Positions 11,852-22,095 of a stretch of 64,000 nt of DNA are shown piece by piece. Within the stretch, counting starts at the first letter, position 1. Each line of letters begins with the position of its first letter. The position numbers and the translations under genes are program-made. This stretch comes from Coccinella septempunctata (lineage: Eukaryota > Arthropoda > Insecta > Coleoptera > Coccinellidae): positions 13,186,501 to 13,250,500 of the forward strand of contig NC_058196.1 of the NCBI RefSeq assembly GCF_907165205.1, written 5' to 3'. The notes under the pieces are model-generated. The model made no database searches. It had not been told where the DNA came from and saw nothing but the letters and a program-made list of their open reading frames with translations.

Positions 11852-12480
11852 AGGGAAGGTTTGGATCTGGGTAATAAAGTAATACAGCAGTCTCCAATTC
11901 CTTTTTCATATTGATGAAAGATGTTTCCTCAATGTCCGTCAATTTCCAAGGGGTCCTCTTAGAGAGCAGACCGACCAAGGGAGCTGAAATTTCAGATATT
12001 CTCGGGCTGAAAATTCGGTCAAATTGACAAAATCCTAGGAACTTTTGAAGTTCCTTCACACACGTAGGACGCTTGTAATCCCCAATCGCCTGGATCCTTG
12101 CTGGGTCTGGCTTGACGCCCTCAGGAGTAAGTGTGAAACCCAAATAGGGCATCTCAGACCTGAAAAACTTACACTTCTCCAACTTCAGTGTCAACCCTGC
12201 CTCTTTCAAGCGATTGAATACCTTAAACAGGTGATCAAGATGTTCTTCAACATTTTCTGACATAACTAGGATATCATCTACATAAGTGATAACAAATCCC
12301 TCAAATTCAGATCCGAAAACAACGTCCATACATCGAGTAAAAGAGCTTGTTGCATTCTTAATACCAAAAGGCATTACCCGGAATTGATAGGTTTTCGTTC
12401 CTACCATAAAACCCGTGTACTTTTTTGAGTCCGGATGTAAAGGACATTGCCAATATCCATGAGTCATATCCAAGATAGAC
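11852..12480 (-). pseudogene. Gypsy A reverse transcriptase, palm and connection
   Basis: Minus-strand reading starts at MSILDMTHGYWQCPLHPDSK and runs through VMPFGIKNATSSFTRCMDVV, the catalytic ITYVDDILVMSENV, LKLEKCKFFRSEMPYLGFTL and KELQKFLGFCQF to YYPDPNLPF at the RTE junction. The N-terminal RT fingers are separated from this part by the insertion at 12,493-13,467 and lie at 13,481-13,640 (SVKKDGSVRVCLDGRHLNKV). Confidence 0.85.
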
Positions 12481-12492
12481 ATTACAGTTTTA

Positions 12493-13467
12493 TATATATA
12501 TATATATAGTCATTTTGACCCTTTTTACCCATTGGGTGTAGGGTGTTGTGTGGCCTCTACATCTGAATATATTCCCTCCATTTCTTTCTATCCAATGATA
12601 TGCGTCTAGCTTCCGGAATATTCGTTCCCCTCTTATTCAATATCTCCGCAATGACTTGTCCCCAACTTCTCTCTGGTCTTCCCCGTCTCCTCTTTCTGAC
12701 ATCTTTGGCATCCCAAATTCTCCTCGTCATTGTATCCTCCTCCATTCTATTCAAGTGTCCCCACCATTCCAGTTGTCTCCTCTCAATAAATTCTTCTAAA
12801 GATTCCACTTGCAAATCCTCTCTAATTGATTCATTCCTTATCCTGTCTCTTCTAGTCACTCCCATTACTCTCCTTAAGTATTTCATTTCCATAGCCTGCA
12901 ATCTTGACTTTTCTCTCAAGTTCAGGTTCCATGTTTCACATCCATAAGTCAAAGTTGGTCTGTAGATCGATTTATACACTTTGAGCTTTGTTGACTTTGA
13001 TACTTCTCTCTTATTTATAATGCCTGACCTCATGGCGTGGTATAGTTTGTTTGTCTTTATTATTCTATTGTCGATTTCATTGACCCGTCCCCCGTGTTGT
13101 TCAAAAATAACTCCTAGATATTTATATCTGTCTACCTGTTCGATTTTTTGTCCTCCCAAATACACTTCCATTCTTCTTTCCTGTCTTGCCACCGCCATCA
13201 CCTTTGTTTTCCCTCTATTCATCTTCATTCCATACTCCGATATAACCTCATCCCAGATATTCAAGTTCTGTTGTAATTCTTCTTCACTTTTAGCCAATAT
13301 TACTACATCATCTGCAAACACTAGCTCCGAAACACATACCCTTTCCATTCTATGAAAACCCACTGTAACCTTTTTAGTTTTTTGTCTGCTTTTCTCTATT
13401 ATATCGTCCATAAGGGTTATGAACAATAGTGGGCTCAATCCTCCTCCCTGCCTCAGTCCTCTTATCG
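12493..13467 (-). mobile_element. 5'-truncated RTE-like LINE inserted in Gypsy A RT
   Basis: A perfect 13-bp target duplication, CATTACAGTTTTA, occurs at 12,480-12,492 and 13,468-13,480. The element is on the minus strand; its frame 12,557-13,438 gives the RT palm and tail: ELVFADDVVILAKSEEELQQ, NRGKTKVMAVARQERR, YKYLGVIFEQHG, YGCETWNLNLREKSRLQAM and QLEWWGHLNRMEEDTMTRRI. This resembles the RTE/BovB type but is a different family from the one at 8.8-11.8 kb. Its 3' end terminates in a short (TA)n at 12,492-12,508. The frame has no stop, so the insertion is relatively young. Confidence 0.9.
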
Positions 13468-13636
13468 CATTACAGTTTTACCAGATAAAATCTTTATAAT
13501 TTCATCAATGGGTTTAGGCAATTCAAATTGCGATTCCATGACTTTATTGAGATGTCTCCCATCCAAACATACACGGACAGATCCATCTTTTTTTACTGAC
13601 GTCATTATCGGGGATACATATTTGGGAGAAGCTCTT

Positions 13637-14038
13637 TCATCCTAAGATTATAGGGTGTGACAAATCCTGCACTATCATAAACTCAAATGAAATTTGCCTC
13701 TCCTCTAAGAGGAAGCTCAATTGTGCCTGGATAGAGACCCTTTGAAATTTTGTCTTAAGTGCCCCAACTACTCGTACCCCTGTCACGGGAAAATGAGGAA
13801 TGATATCATGATACTCCGAAAATTGATTCCAGGCAGTTAACGAAATTGCACACACATTACTTCCTGTATCAACAAGTGCCGCGAATTTGAAACCGTATAG
13901 ATTCATCAATATTAATGGACAGCGATCTTCAGTCATAACATGAGCGTAGTCACACTCTTCACCCAGAAGATCAGGTACAGGGTAATTATTCATAAAAATT
14001 GAATTTGCCCCCACTTCTCTCTTTAGTGGGGGACACAC
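13637..14038 (-). pseudogene. Gypsy A protease
   Basis: The frame overlaps the end of gag in another phase, as expected for gag-pol frameshifting. FAALVDTGSNVCAIS contains the aspartic protease DTG, and MIVQDLSHPIILG is the second conserved strand. Immediately after ILG the frame stops, and the sequence jumps to the RT fingers, so the tether and early RT, commonly over 100 residues, are deleted. Confidence 0.8.
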
Positions 14039-15267
14039 TCGTTTCCCGAATCAGCTTCATCACATTCGACCATTGAAATATTTCTAATGACTGATGGTCC
14101 TCTTTCAGTTTGTTTATCACTAGGATGTGGATAGTTATTCCTATTTACATGCGAATGAGGGTTTTCGCCCCTATTATAATTGAAACTATATTTTTTTTTT
14201 CGGAAAAGGTTGTTGGCTTGGGGATATATTTTACAATATAAGTCAGCTTGGTGCAGACGAGCTACCGCTTCAGAGAAAGTTTGACATCCGAGTAATGAGC
14301 AAGCAATATTTGGCGGAAAATGAGGAGCTATCAAATCTATTAATTCTTTTGGACTATATTGAGGTTGAAGATATTTGGCATTCCCAACCCAAGAGTTAAA
14401 GTGATCTGTAAACAAGCCACTTACATAAACACTATTTTCTAGCCTTTCCTTAATTTCAATCTGTTTCTTTCTATCCCGAAAGTTGTTCAAAAATTCAGTC
14501 TTAAAATCAGAATATGTACGGAAATAATTTGAATATGCTTCCCACCAAGGCTTAGCTGGGCCTTTAAATGATTTACTCAATAAAACTTTTAAATTGGAAA
14601 ATGGAACCCTATCTATATCAATACTATTCTCCAAGAATTGAAGATAATTAGGAGCCTGAATATTTTGCTCTCCATCAAATTCAGGAAGCAATTTACTGAG
14701 ATCACCTAAGGTGAATGAAATTTTGTTCAAATTAAGTTGTTGGAAATTATTGATAATCTCATTTTCATTAACCTGTGAATTCTGTGTATTGTTCTTCAAA
14801 ACATGACTATTAATCTCATTATCAGTATGCAAATCACTTCTCATGCGATTAATTCTGAATTTAATTTGGTCATCCTGTACATTTTTCAAAGTTTCTTCAA
14901 CGGTTCGATTCACAACACTCTCAATTAAATTTTCAAGAGAAATATCGTTATTTTGTTGAGGTTGAAACACATCTGCAAACCTGGAGTTCATGCTTCGTGA
15001 ATGGAAAATGGCATCCTCCTTATCAAATTCAAAATGGCCATACCTTTTCCTTTGTTTGAACCTCAAAGAATTTTCTCCTTTCGGCGTCACATCTTGATCT
15101 AGGTGTTTCTTTGGAATTGCTCCCAAATTTTTGTCTTCCGTTACAGATACCGCCGTGGCCCCATCGCAAGTTGTTTCACTGGTCGGCATCATTTCATCAC
15201 GTTCCTCCAAATTTCTCGATGTTTTTCTGCTTCGTAGGTTGTATGCTGTATCAGCCTTCTCCTCCAT
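14023..15267 (-). CDS. Gypsy A gag
   Basis: This open frame of 414 codons starts close inside the 5' LTR (ATG at 15,267). It has the retrotransposon gag core: LPEFDGEQNIQAPNYLQFL, KGPAKPWWEAYSNYFRTYSD, FKTEFLNNFRDRKKQIEIKE and LQPQYSPKELIDLIAPHFPP. A CCHC zinc knuckle is not apparent. The frame has no stops, unlike pol. It overlaps the protease frame by about 16 bases. Confidence 0.8.
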   Translation of the reverse strand: MEEKADTAYNLRSRKTSRNLEERDEMMPTSETTCDGATAVSVTEDKNLGAIPKKHLDQDVTPKGENSLRFKQRKRYGHFEFDKEDAIFHSRSMNSRFADVFQPQQNNDISLENLIESVVNRTVEETLKNVQDDQIKFRINRMRSDLHTDNEINSHVLKNNTQNSQVNENEIINNFQQLNLNKISFTLGDLSKLLPEFDGEQNIQAPNYLQFLENSIDIDRVPFSNLKVLLSKSFKGPAKPWWEAYSNYFRTYSDFKTEFLNNFRDRKKQIEIKERLENSVYVSGLFTDHFNSWVGNAKYLQPQYSPKELIDLIAPHFPPNIACSLLGCQTFSEAVARLHQADLYCKIYPQANNLFRKKKYSFNYNRGENPHSHVNRNNYPHPSDKQTERGPSVIRNISMVECDEADSGNECVPH

Positions 15268-15304
15268 TCTTTAAACTATCAGGCCCTTAAGTTGGTCGCC
15301 AAGA

Positions 15305-15776
15305 TGTGCTGAGACAGGGTTCAGGGGTAGGTGGACTGATAGTCCACCACAATGTGGCGTAATTTTATATTCCACTGAGAATGACAATAATTCACGAAAT
15401 TAGTACCAGAAAAACAATTTTATACAATCATAATTACAACATAATTTTTACCTGAGAGTGACCAAGTCTTCTTCTTAAAGCCTCTACGAGGAATCCCGAA
15501 AAATTAGGTACTTCTTTAAGTTCAATGAAATATAAGCACTTAGCAGTGTGGTTTCACAGTCGATCAATTTAGGAATGAAAATGAGCGGTGAAGATAAGAC
15601 GCAGGTAACATATGTAACCGATTAACTCGAATTCAAATATTCAAAATAAAACAGAAATGTAGTATCATAGGCAACCCATGATACAATTCAAAGATTCCTC
15701 AGTTACAGACTTGAAAAGAAAATCACGCCACAAAGTTTTTCTTTATTTCTCTTTGAACAAAAATGGTTTCTGTACA
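15305..15776 (-). repeat. Gypsy A 5' LTR
   Basis: It is about 472 bp and homologous to 4,424-4,898. The outer flank CTCT at 15,777-15,780 matches 4,420-4,423. It abuts the 3' end of the Dong-like copy. Confidence 0.9.
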
Positions 15777-15780
15777 CTCT

Positions 15781-16556
15781 TATTACCACTTTAGCCTTCC
15801 GGCTTTCACACTCCTCTACAGAGGAAAATTCACTTATCCCAGATATCTCAGATATAAAAAAAATTCAAGCTCTATTGGAGCCCTTTCCAGTTATTCGGGC
15901 TCGTGGTGGTGGTCGGGTCCGGGTCGCTCCTCGGCTCCCTGCCGTCAGTTGGATTCCTGCTCCACCCGCACTTTCTGTCGGCGCAGACGGTGTTCCTCTG
16001 CATTCTTCATGTACTTGCGTACAGTTCTCGCCGTTCCCAGCAGAACCGCCTTCTGCGTGACTTTATAGATATTTTCGTCCAACTGAAGTTTCCTCAAGTT
16101 CTCTAGTAGTTTCTTCGGTATTAGGCCTGTAGATGAAACGACAATAGGGATGGTCTTGACATCTTTTAGCTTCCACTGTCTTCTGGTTTGTTCCTCGAGA
16201 TCTCTGTATTTTGAAATTTTTTCAGTGTGCCTATCTATAAGATAGTTATTATTTGGAATCACCACGTCCATGAATAGCTCTGTCCTTATTGAGCAATATG
16301 AGGTCTGGTCTATTGTGGGTTATTTTCCGGTCAGTGAGATTCGTACGATCCCAGTAGAGCTTGTGATGTTCATTTTCCAATACAGCAGCCGGATGGAATA
16401 AGGAAACTTTTTCGAACTTAGAAGTTGGTGTTTTAGTGCCAATTCTTGGTGAAGAATCTTGGCAACAGCATCTATTCTTGTACTCCCCCGGTAATGTGCT
16501 GGATAGATTCATGTGTCGCACAGCCATAACGATAGCTATCGTTCGCCACTGAGGCA
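15781..16556 (-). pseudogene. Dong/R4-type LINE, 5'-truncated copy 2 (endonuclease end)
   Basis: It is closely similar to 1,829-2,459 but extends further 5'. It carries KLYWDRTNLTDRKITHNRPD and ISKYRDLEEQTRRQWKLKDV, and ends QKAVLLGTARTVRKYM. A deletion in the coding region (LLNKD-RAI) shifts the frame within the endonuclease. The 5' side (16,557-16,605) is TTA/TAA-rich microsatellite, again consistent with TAA-directed insertion. The 3' junction reads AATAAGAG, resembling AATAGAG at the 5' junction, so a short duplication is likely. Confidence 0.8.
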
Positions 16557-16605
16557 TCCTCTATTATTATTATTATAATTAATTTAATGTTATTATTATT
16601 ATAAG
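16557..16605. repeat. TTA/TAA microsatellite
   Basis: Two runs of TTA units are separated by an AT-rich spacer. They lie between the Dong-like copy and the endonuclease half of LINE-alpha. Confidence 0.8.
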
Positions 16606-17780
16606 CTTTTCTGCTTGCACCACGAACAGTTCTAATAGCTTCGGAAAAAAACGCCTGTAGTCATGGTTATCGGCGTAAGCTTGAATTTCCCTAGCTTTTT
16701 CTCTCCACCTGCTATCCTTGATTTTTCTTATTTCTTTGCGGACCCCACGCTTTATGTTAATAAGTCGGTTTTGGTCTACAACATCGTCAGGCTTGTTAAT
16801 TGCTGTTTTCGCGTTCTCTTAGGAACTTTGGCTTGAGTTGGTATTTTGGTAGCATTGAGATATTCATTCTTGAAATTACCAGCCTATGGTCAGTCCAGCA
16901 TTCCAGATCTGCTCTGGGTTTAGTGACCATCACCTCTTCGAGATCTTTTCCTCTCACGATTACATAGTCGAGAGTATGCCAATACCCTGAGCGCGGGTGG
17001 CGCCGGGTCCCCCTTGAATTGGGTCCCGTAATAAAATAGTTGTTCGTTATACACAGATTGTGTTCCGCACAAAGAGCCAGCTAAAAGTCTCCGTTCGAAT
17101 TGATGCTGTCTGTCCCGTGTTTTCCTATTATTCCTGGCCACAGTTCTTTGTCGTCGCATCTACCCACTCTGGCGTTGAAGTCTCCAAGGGAAATAATTCG
17201 TTACCGTTTTGGGATTTTTCTTAATGTAACAACGAGTGTTTCGTAGAAAGTATCCTTTGAGTTGTCAGAGGAGTTCAAAGTGGGTGCGTATACTACAATG
17301 ATGATCACAAACGTGTTATTCGCTGCAGGAAAGCGTAGGGCCATTAAACGTCCTGAAATGCCAACTATATTTTCGGTTAGTTTGGCGGCCAGATCGTTTC
17401 TTATGGCAAAGCCTACGCTATGTTGTCTGATTTCGCCTTCCGGCAAGCCTTTCCAGAAAAAAGTATACGCTTGTTCTACCAAGCTACCTTCGTCCGAAAA
17501 GCGCGTCTCGCTTAAGGCAACTATTGCAATGGATGTTCGTTGCAGTTCCTTATCGATTAGGGCAGTACGCCTCTCGGGTCGGTCGGGATTGGAGTTGTCT
17601 GGCAAGGTTCTGACGTTCCATGCTTCAAAAGCTATGTGCTTTTCATTGGTGGTTGTACGATGATTCACTCGCTCAGACACCCTCGCCAGGAGATCCGAAT
17701 GGGAGGATATTTGACCTCCGGATACAAATTTGTCCTGTTCGACTGATCCATCTTTTAGCTTAGCAATGGTTTAGCAATGG
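16606..17780 (-). pseudogene. LINE-alpha, AP endonuclease half
   Basis: The minus-strand frame 17,201-17,680 reads an AP endonuclease: FEAWNVRTLPDNSNPDRPER, IVALSETRFSDEGS, then IIIVVYAPTLNSSDN. After a frameshift it continues with LDYVIVRG and CWTDHRLVISR (the catalytic DH). It ends in a basic linker (KDSRWREKAREIQAYADNHD) and RRFFSEAIRTVRGAS at the TAA tract. In related LINEs this linker is followed within about 30 residues by an ILxRxxEHF block, which is what 4,3xx contains, so this is probably the 5' half of the same copy. The 5' edge abuts BEL sequence near 17,785, with the repeat TTTAGCAATGG at the border. Confidence 0.75.
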
Positions 17781-17789
17781 AGCTACTTT

Positions 17790-19822
17790 GTTTCAGGATC
17801 CCATGATGCGGCAACAAATAACGAACCTCAGAAAGATCGTCATCACTCACCCACGTCATATAGTTTGAGTCTATATAATTTTACGTAAATTTTCTGTAAA
17901 GACGACCAAATTCAGGATTTTTTTCAAATTTTCGCTCTATTCGTTCCAAAGATCTTTTAGTAATATCATATATAGATACCAGAAAACCTGAACAGAGACT
18001 TATCATCTACCTTGAACGGCAATTGATCTATATAGCGACCATCTGGAGCCCGAGATTAAGTATAAGCAAAAAATGTTTCGGTTGCATTTTCATCAGGAGT
18101 AAGATGTCTTTTAATTTTGGCGAAGTCCTTCAATGCAAAAAATTGAGACAAAAGATCACTCACCAACATCTGATCATCAGAAACCTGCAGAACCGAAGGC
18201 GAGCAATCGAAACTTGAACCTGGTGTGTTCCCGGATACAATCCACCTAACAGCTGTCTTCATGAATACTAGCTCACTTGGTTCTCCACGTACAATTTCAC
18301 TTTCAATAATTTTCGCATGTATAGATGAACCCAAGAGTATTTCTATCTGTCCCTGCTAGCAAATACGGGATCAGCAAGAACAAGATGATTTATGTGGGAG
18401 AAGGCAAGTTCAGCATTATCGAGGTTAGGTGCATAAGAAGTTATTCTTGGAATAACAAAAATTGAACTGTGCAACAAAAGTCTGAGTTAAACCTAGGTTT
18501 CAGAACAAAATTAACCAATTTGCGACAAGTGTAATGTTTTCTTCCTACAACAACCGAAATTGGTAAATTAACTGGTTGATACTTTAAGTTGAGTCCTTGA
18601 TATAAGGTTTCAGAAATAAAGTTTTAGAACCCTGATCTATCAGAGTCCCAACAATAATTACTTTATCATCATCAGAACAGCCTTTCACCATAGCCGTAGA
18701 ATGTAAGACTCTATTGGGAACTCCACATTGATTAACAGTTATGTTTTTCGCAATGGAGTAATTTATTGATTGCAAAGTAGAAGGACCAGAATCAAAATGT
18801 TCGTGGTTATCATTCAATTGCAAGCTTGTAGGAACTGAGTTATTTGTCTCGTTTTCAATATGCAGAGAAGAATTATATTCAACATTCGTGTCTTAGAACT
18901 GCAATTCTTAATATTATGGTTAGCAAGTCAGTTTAGACAATGTTCCTGATTGAGAACAAATTCTTTACGTAGCTTAGAGCTTTTCTTCTTATAACTATCA
19001 CAGTACATGAAGTGGTTCTCATTGCACAAGAGACACTTATTTGACTGACTCACTACTTGATGTTCTCTGGTCTTAGAAAACAAAATTGGTTTAAAATTTT
19101 TAGGTGGAAAAGAACAGTTAGAATTGAAGAAAGTTTTATTGCTATCCTCTAATGCTTCCAGAACTTGATTTTCCAAAAAGGTCATCAATGAAGCAAGAGT
19201 TGGGGGAGCTTGAAACGTTACCTATGTGTTTTTCCATTGTTTGCGCGTTTCTGAATCTAATAGATAGAGAAACAACATGAAATACCAAAATATCATTCCA
19301 AGTGTTGACAGGACGCTTGAGCACCTCAAGTGCTTTCTTAGCAAAAATCGAGGACAAATGAGATGAAACAAGGCGACGTTTGTTTTCATATCGATCTGTC
19401 AACTTTTTCCGTGCAATAGCAAAGTTCTCTTTAGTAATCGCGAAACTGCTGAATAGGCGAGCTGCACCTTCCTCTAAACTAAATTTCAAATAATGCAATT
19501 TTGTGACATTAAATATATTGGTTTTATTCACGAACAATGTAGTGAAAAGATCTGGAAAGGATTTCCATTCATTGAAATTGCCCTTGAACTCAGGTAAAGA
19601 AATTGGTGTCAATTTTTCTGAATCATCGAGTTTAACATTTTCAGATTTCACTACTGGTGCATTCGACTTTGGAACAGAGTCCAAAAATGATTGAAATTCA
19701 GAGCGCTTTTCTAGGTGGGATGGTTCAACAATGTCGAATTCATAGTGTTTGACATAACTGGATTTTTTAATTTCATCACTGATTTCACGCAAGATCTGAT
19801 AATAGTTTGTTTCGAGCTTCAA
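17790..19822 (-). pseudogene. BEL/Pao retrotransposon gag-protease-RT remnant
   Basis: On the minus strand 19,142-19,822 is a BEL/Pao gag core: TPISLPEFKGNFNEWKSFPD, LFTTLFVNKTNIFNVTKLHY, LKFSLEEGAARL and RYENKRRLVSSHL. It is followed by a Cys/His region (KCLLCNENHFMYCD, 18.9-19.1 kb) and a protease-like block with VGTLIDQGSKTLF (18,584-18,823). A pre-RT region with IVRGEPSELVF and LSQFFALKDFAKIKRHLTPD (18,056-18,334) comes next, and the RT entry reads LLPHHGILKQSSSIAK near 17.8 kb. Stops and frameshifts separate all parts. The catalytic RT, RNase H, integrase and both LTRs are absent. The 3' side is cut off by LINE-alpha. Confidence 0.85.
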
Positions 19823-20329
19823 ACCAAATTTTATCTTAGTTTTCCATTCGAGTTTTGCAATTACTCAGTGTCATTTTTGAAGCACCAACTTTTTATAAAT
19901 TTGTGTAAGACCTCGCTATTCTAGAAGATAAAGATTGTTGCTCAAGCAATAAATCAGCCATTTCATAAGATAAACGGATAATGGAAATATAAAAAGCAAA
20001 AAAAGCAAATGAAGCAAAGCAAAAGCAGCAACAGAAATCTCAGCCTAACAAAAGCAACATACAATCAAATAATTAGAAGCAATTACAAGAAAATTGAAAA
20101 TTTCAAAGCAAATATGAAACAAGGAAAAGATAATTTCAAGCTAATATTGAATATTCGATGAATGAATGCGAAATTCAGATACTATCTATAATAAAAAATT
20201 CAAATCATATGTTGGATTACAATCGTAAATATTCAAGATAAACATTGAAAATGATGGTTTGACAAGTGAAAGCTAATTCTTCGAATATCCAACAATCAGA
20301 AAAAAAATCACATATAGAGTTGGCTCGTT
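19823..20329. other. Unassigned, A/AGC-rich low-complexity sequence
   Basis: 19,980-20,045 is a run of AAAGC/AAGCA-like units. The rest is AT-rich and may be the leader of the BEL element. I see no LTR, gene or terminal inverted repeat. Confidence 0.4.
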
Positions 20330-21098
20330 CCAGAATCGCATCTTTTCAATCTGTTACGTCAATACCGTCCAATCAGAGCGTAGATCAACGTCTATCTACG
20401 AATCAGAGCAAAGCTTAGAACATAGAATATCAGGAAGGAGCTTTTTCGAATAAATGTGACGGGAATTGTGCGACGGAAACGGCCATATTGGTCTTCCAAG
20501 TTTTGATTTGAAAGGTTGCAGACTTGGAAGTCAAATGATTCTATTATCTGTGGCCAAATGAACAAAGTGATATTTTAACTTAATTTTGGTAATTTGGATT
20601 CTTGAAATTTGCTGGAAATTAGGATTTTGGATATTTTAGCGTGAATAATTCATAGGTAGGTGATTCTTTTAAGCTGAATATCAGGTATTAATTATGAATT
20701 CCTGAATTTCATGACATAACAAGGTTATCCCATGACAATAACACTCCATGGGCGTAGGTGATGTTAAGCCAGAGACCTTAATACCATTAAGTATATAGCC
20801 AGGCAGTGTTACGCGGGGTGAATTTCCGCTTTGATTATCAATTTGAACGAGCTTGAAAAAGCTTCTGACTTTACGTCAGTGCTTTCCTAATTTTCTTGAT
20901 TAATCAGAATCAACTGACTATTGAAGTTAGTTTTTTGAAAAATAAGTGTCCTACGCCATTGTTGAAACGGAAATATATGTCGGCCATATTTCTCCTCTAT
21001 TCCGGTCAAATTGAAATGAGCAATATGCTCCTTCCTGTTATTCTATATTCTAAGGAGCAAAGTCTGCTCGCTCTCTTTCCTCCGAGATGTAATTCTGG
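20330..21098. mobile_element. CCAGAAT-ended MITE, interrupted copy
   Basis: The ends CCAGAATCGCATCT and (reverse complement) CCAGAATTACATCT are imperfect inverted repeats. The same sequence without interruption forms a 119-bp unit at 63,800-63,918 in the opposite orientation. Here it is split at GAGCAAAG by a 641-bp element. No coding capacity and no clear target duplication for the outer unit. Confidence 0.7.
20414..21054. mobile_element. 641-bp non-autonomous TIR element with 8-bp TSD
   Basis: The terminal inverted repeats begin CTTAGAACATAGAATA and match over about 28 bp with two mismatches. The target duplication GAGCAAAG is perfect (20,406-20,413 and 21,055-21,062). The uninterrupted copy at 63.8 kb gives the empty site, with GAGCAAAG present once. 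An 8-bp duplication points to a hAT- or P-type transposase in trans. No transposase is encoded. Confidence 0.85.
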
Positions 21099-21496
21099 AA
21101 TTCTACTAATGTGGCATGTGGCAACAAATGAATATTCACGAAAGTATTGACTGGATTATTTTCTTCCAAGAATGTGGAAGACAGAATTATTGAAACGATG
21201 ATGGAAAGTTGGTTACCTTATAGCCGATGATAAGATAAACTTCCTGGACGAATCCACCGAAATTATGATTTCTTTCGCCTTACGGTATCAGGTACATTAA
21301 TGCTCAGGAAATTAGTCCAACAGGACGAAGAATATGGCTTTTTGTTTCTAGGTGTGATATTTCCGACGAAAACAGCAAGTAGATGAAAATGTAAATCTTA
21401 CCAATCCAATTGATTCGTTGAAAATTCCGTGAATCCAAAACAAAATTCAAAATTCGGCAACTGAACCACTAATGTTAGTAATAGACTTTACTTATA
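21099..21496. other. Unassigned sequence
   Basis: No reading frame, repeat or TIR that I can support. Confidence 0.4.
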
Positions 21497-21898
21497 GGCG
21501 CGGTTCTCACTGGAGCGATACGATAAACGATGCAACATGAGCAATCTTTTATCGCCCGATGCAACTTTTATCTTCGCAACACGCCAGTACACACTGAAGC
21601 GATACGATAGCCCAATCAAGCGCTTAATTGTCAATGAATTACGAAATTCTATGCTACTTTTTCCGATTTGATTCTCAATCACCTTTCTGTCGCTGAAGCG
21701 ACCCGGCATCTGTATCCCTCAAGCCGATGCGATTTCGATATTTATCGGTGTAGTATCGCGATCGCTTCAGTGTGAACTGAATTAGTTGCTTCCATTACGT
21801 TTGCACGGTTATAAGAGATCGGTGTCGAATCAGGGTCGGGTTGCTTATCGAATCACCTGTCGCATCGTTTATCGTATCGCACCAGTGAGAACCGCGCC
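21497..21898. mobile_element. 402-bp MITE with GC-rich TIRs
   Basis: The inverted ends begin GGCGCGGTTCTCACTGG and pair over about 36 bp with one or two mismatches. The flanks suggest a TA/TTA duplication. A second inner inverted pair, TCACACTGAAGCGAT-like, lies at about 21,588-21,603 and 21,760-21,775, so the unit has a double stem structure. The frame across it (21,488-21,709, minus) is an artefact. Confidence 0.75.
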
Positions 21899-22095
21899 TT
21901 ACAGTCTACTTCTCTCTGAAAATGGATAATAAATAGAGTCCATTACCAACAATCATCAACTTGAAGTTGTTAGTTTCAATAAAACAAAACATTAAAATTC
22001 GAATTCAAACTCATGAAAAACACATTTTTTTCATCATAATTTCAATATTTCAGTTGTCTGCATGAACGATTGTCTCTAATTCAATGCATCGGGGG
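21899..22095. other. Unassigned AT-rich sequence
   Basis: Nothing recognisable. Confidence 0.4.

Larger units (their letters stand above)
4424..15776 (-). mobile_element. Gypsy A LTR retrotransposon, degenerate and interrupted
   Basis: Two related LTRs (15,305-15,776 upstream and 4,424-4,898 downstream in element orientation) bound gag, protease, RT, RNase H and integrase in the order of Ty3/Gypsy elements. CTCT occurs on both outer sides (4,420-4,423 and 15,777-15,780), a 4-bp target duplication. A purine-rich stretch containing GGGGGCAAGT adjoins the downstream LTR and serves as the polypurine tract. TGGCGACCAAC just inside the 5' LTR is a candidate primer site. The element is split by a 5.25-kb RTE insertion and a 0.98-kb RTE-like insertion, and has lost the stretch between protease and RT. 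Integrase wording HPQANPSERIMREL resembles the Osvaldo/Woot-like Gypsy group. Confidence 0.9.
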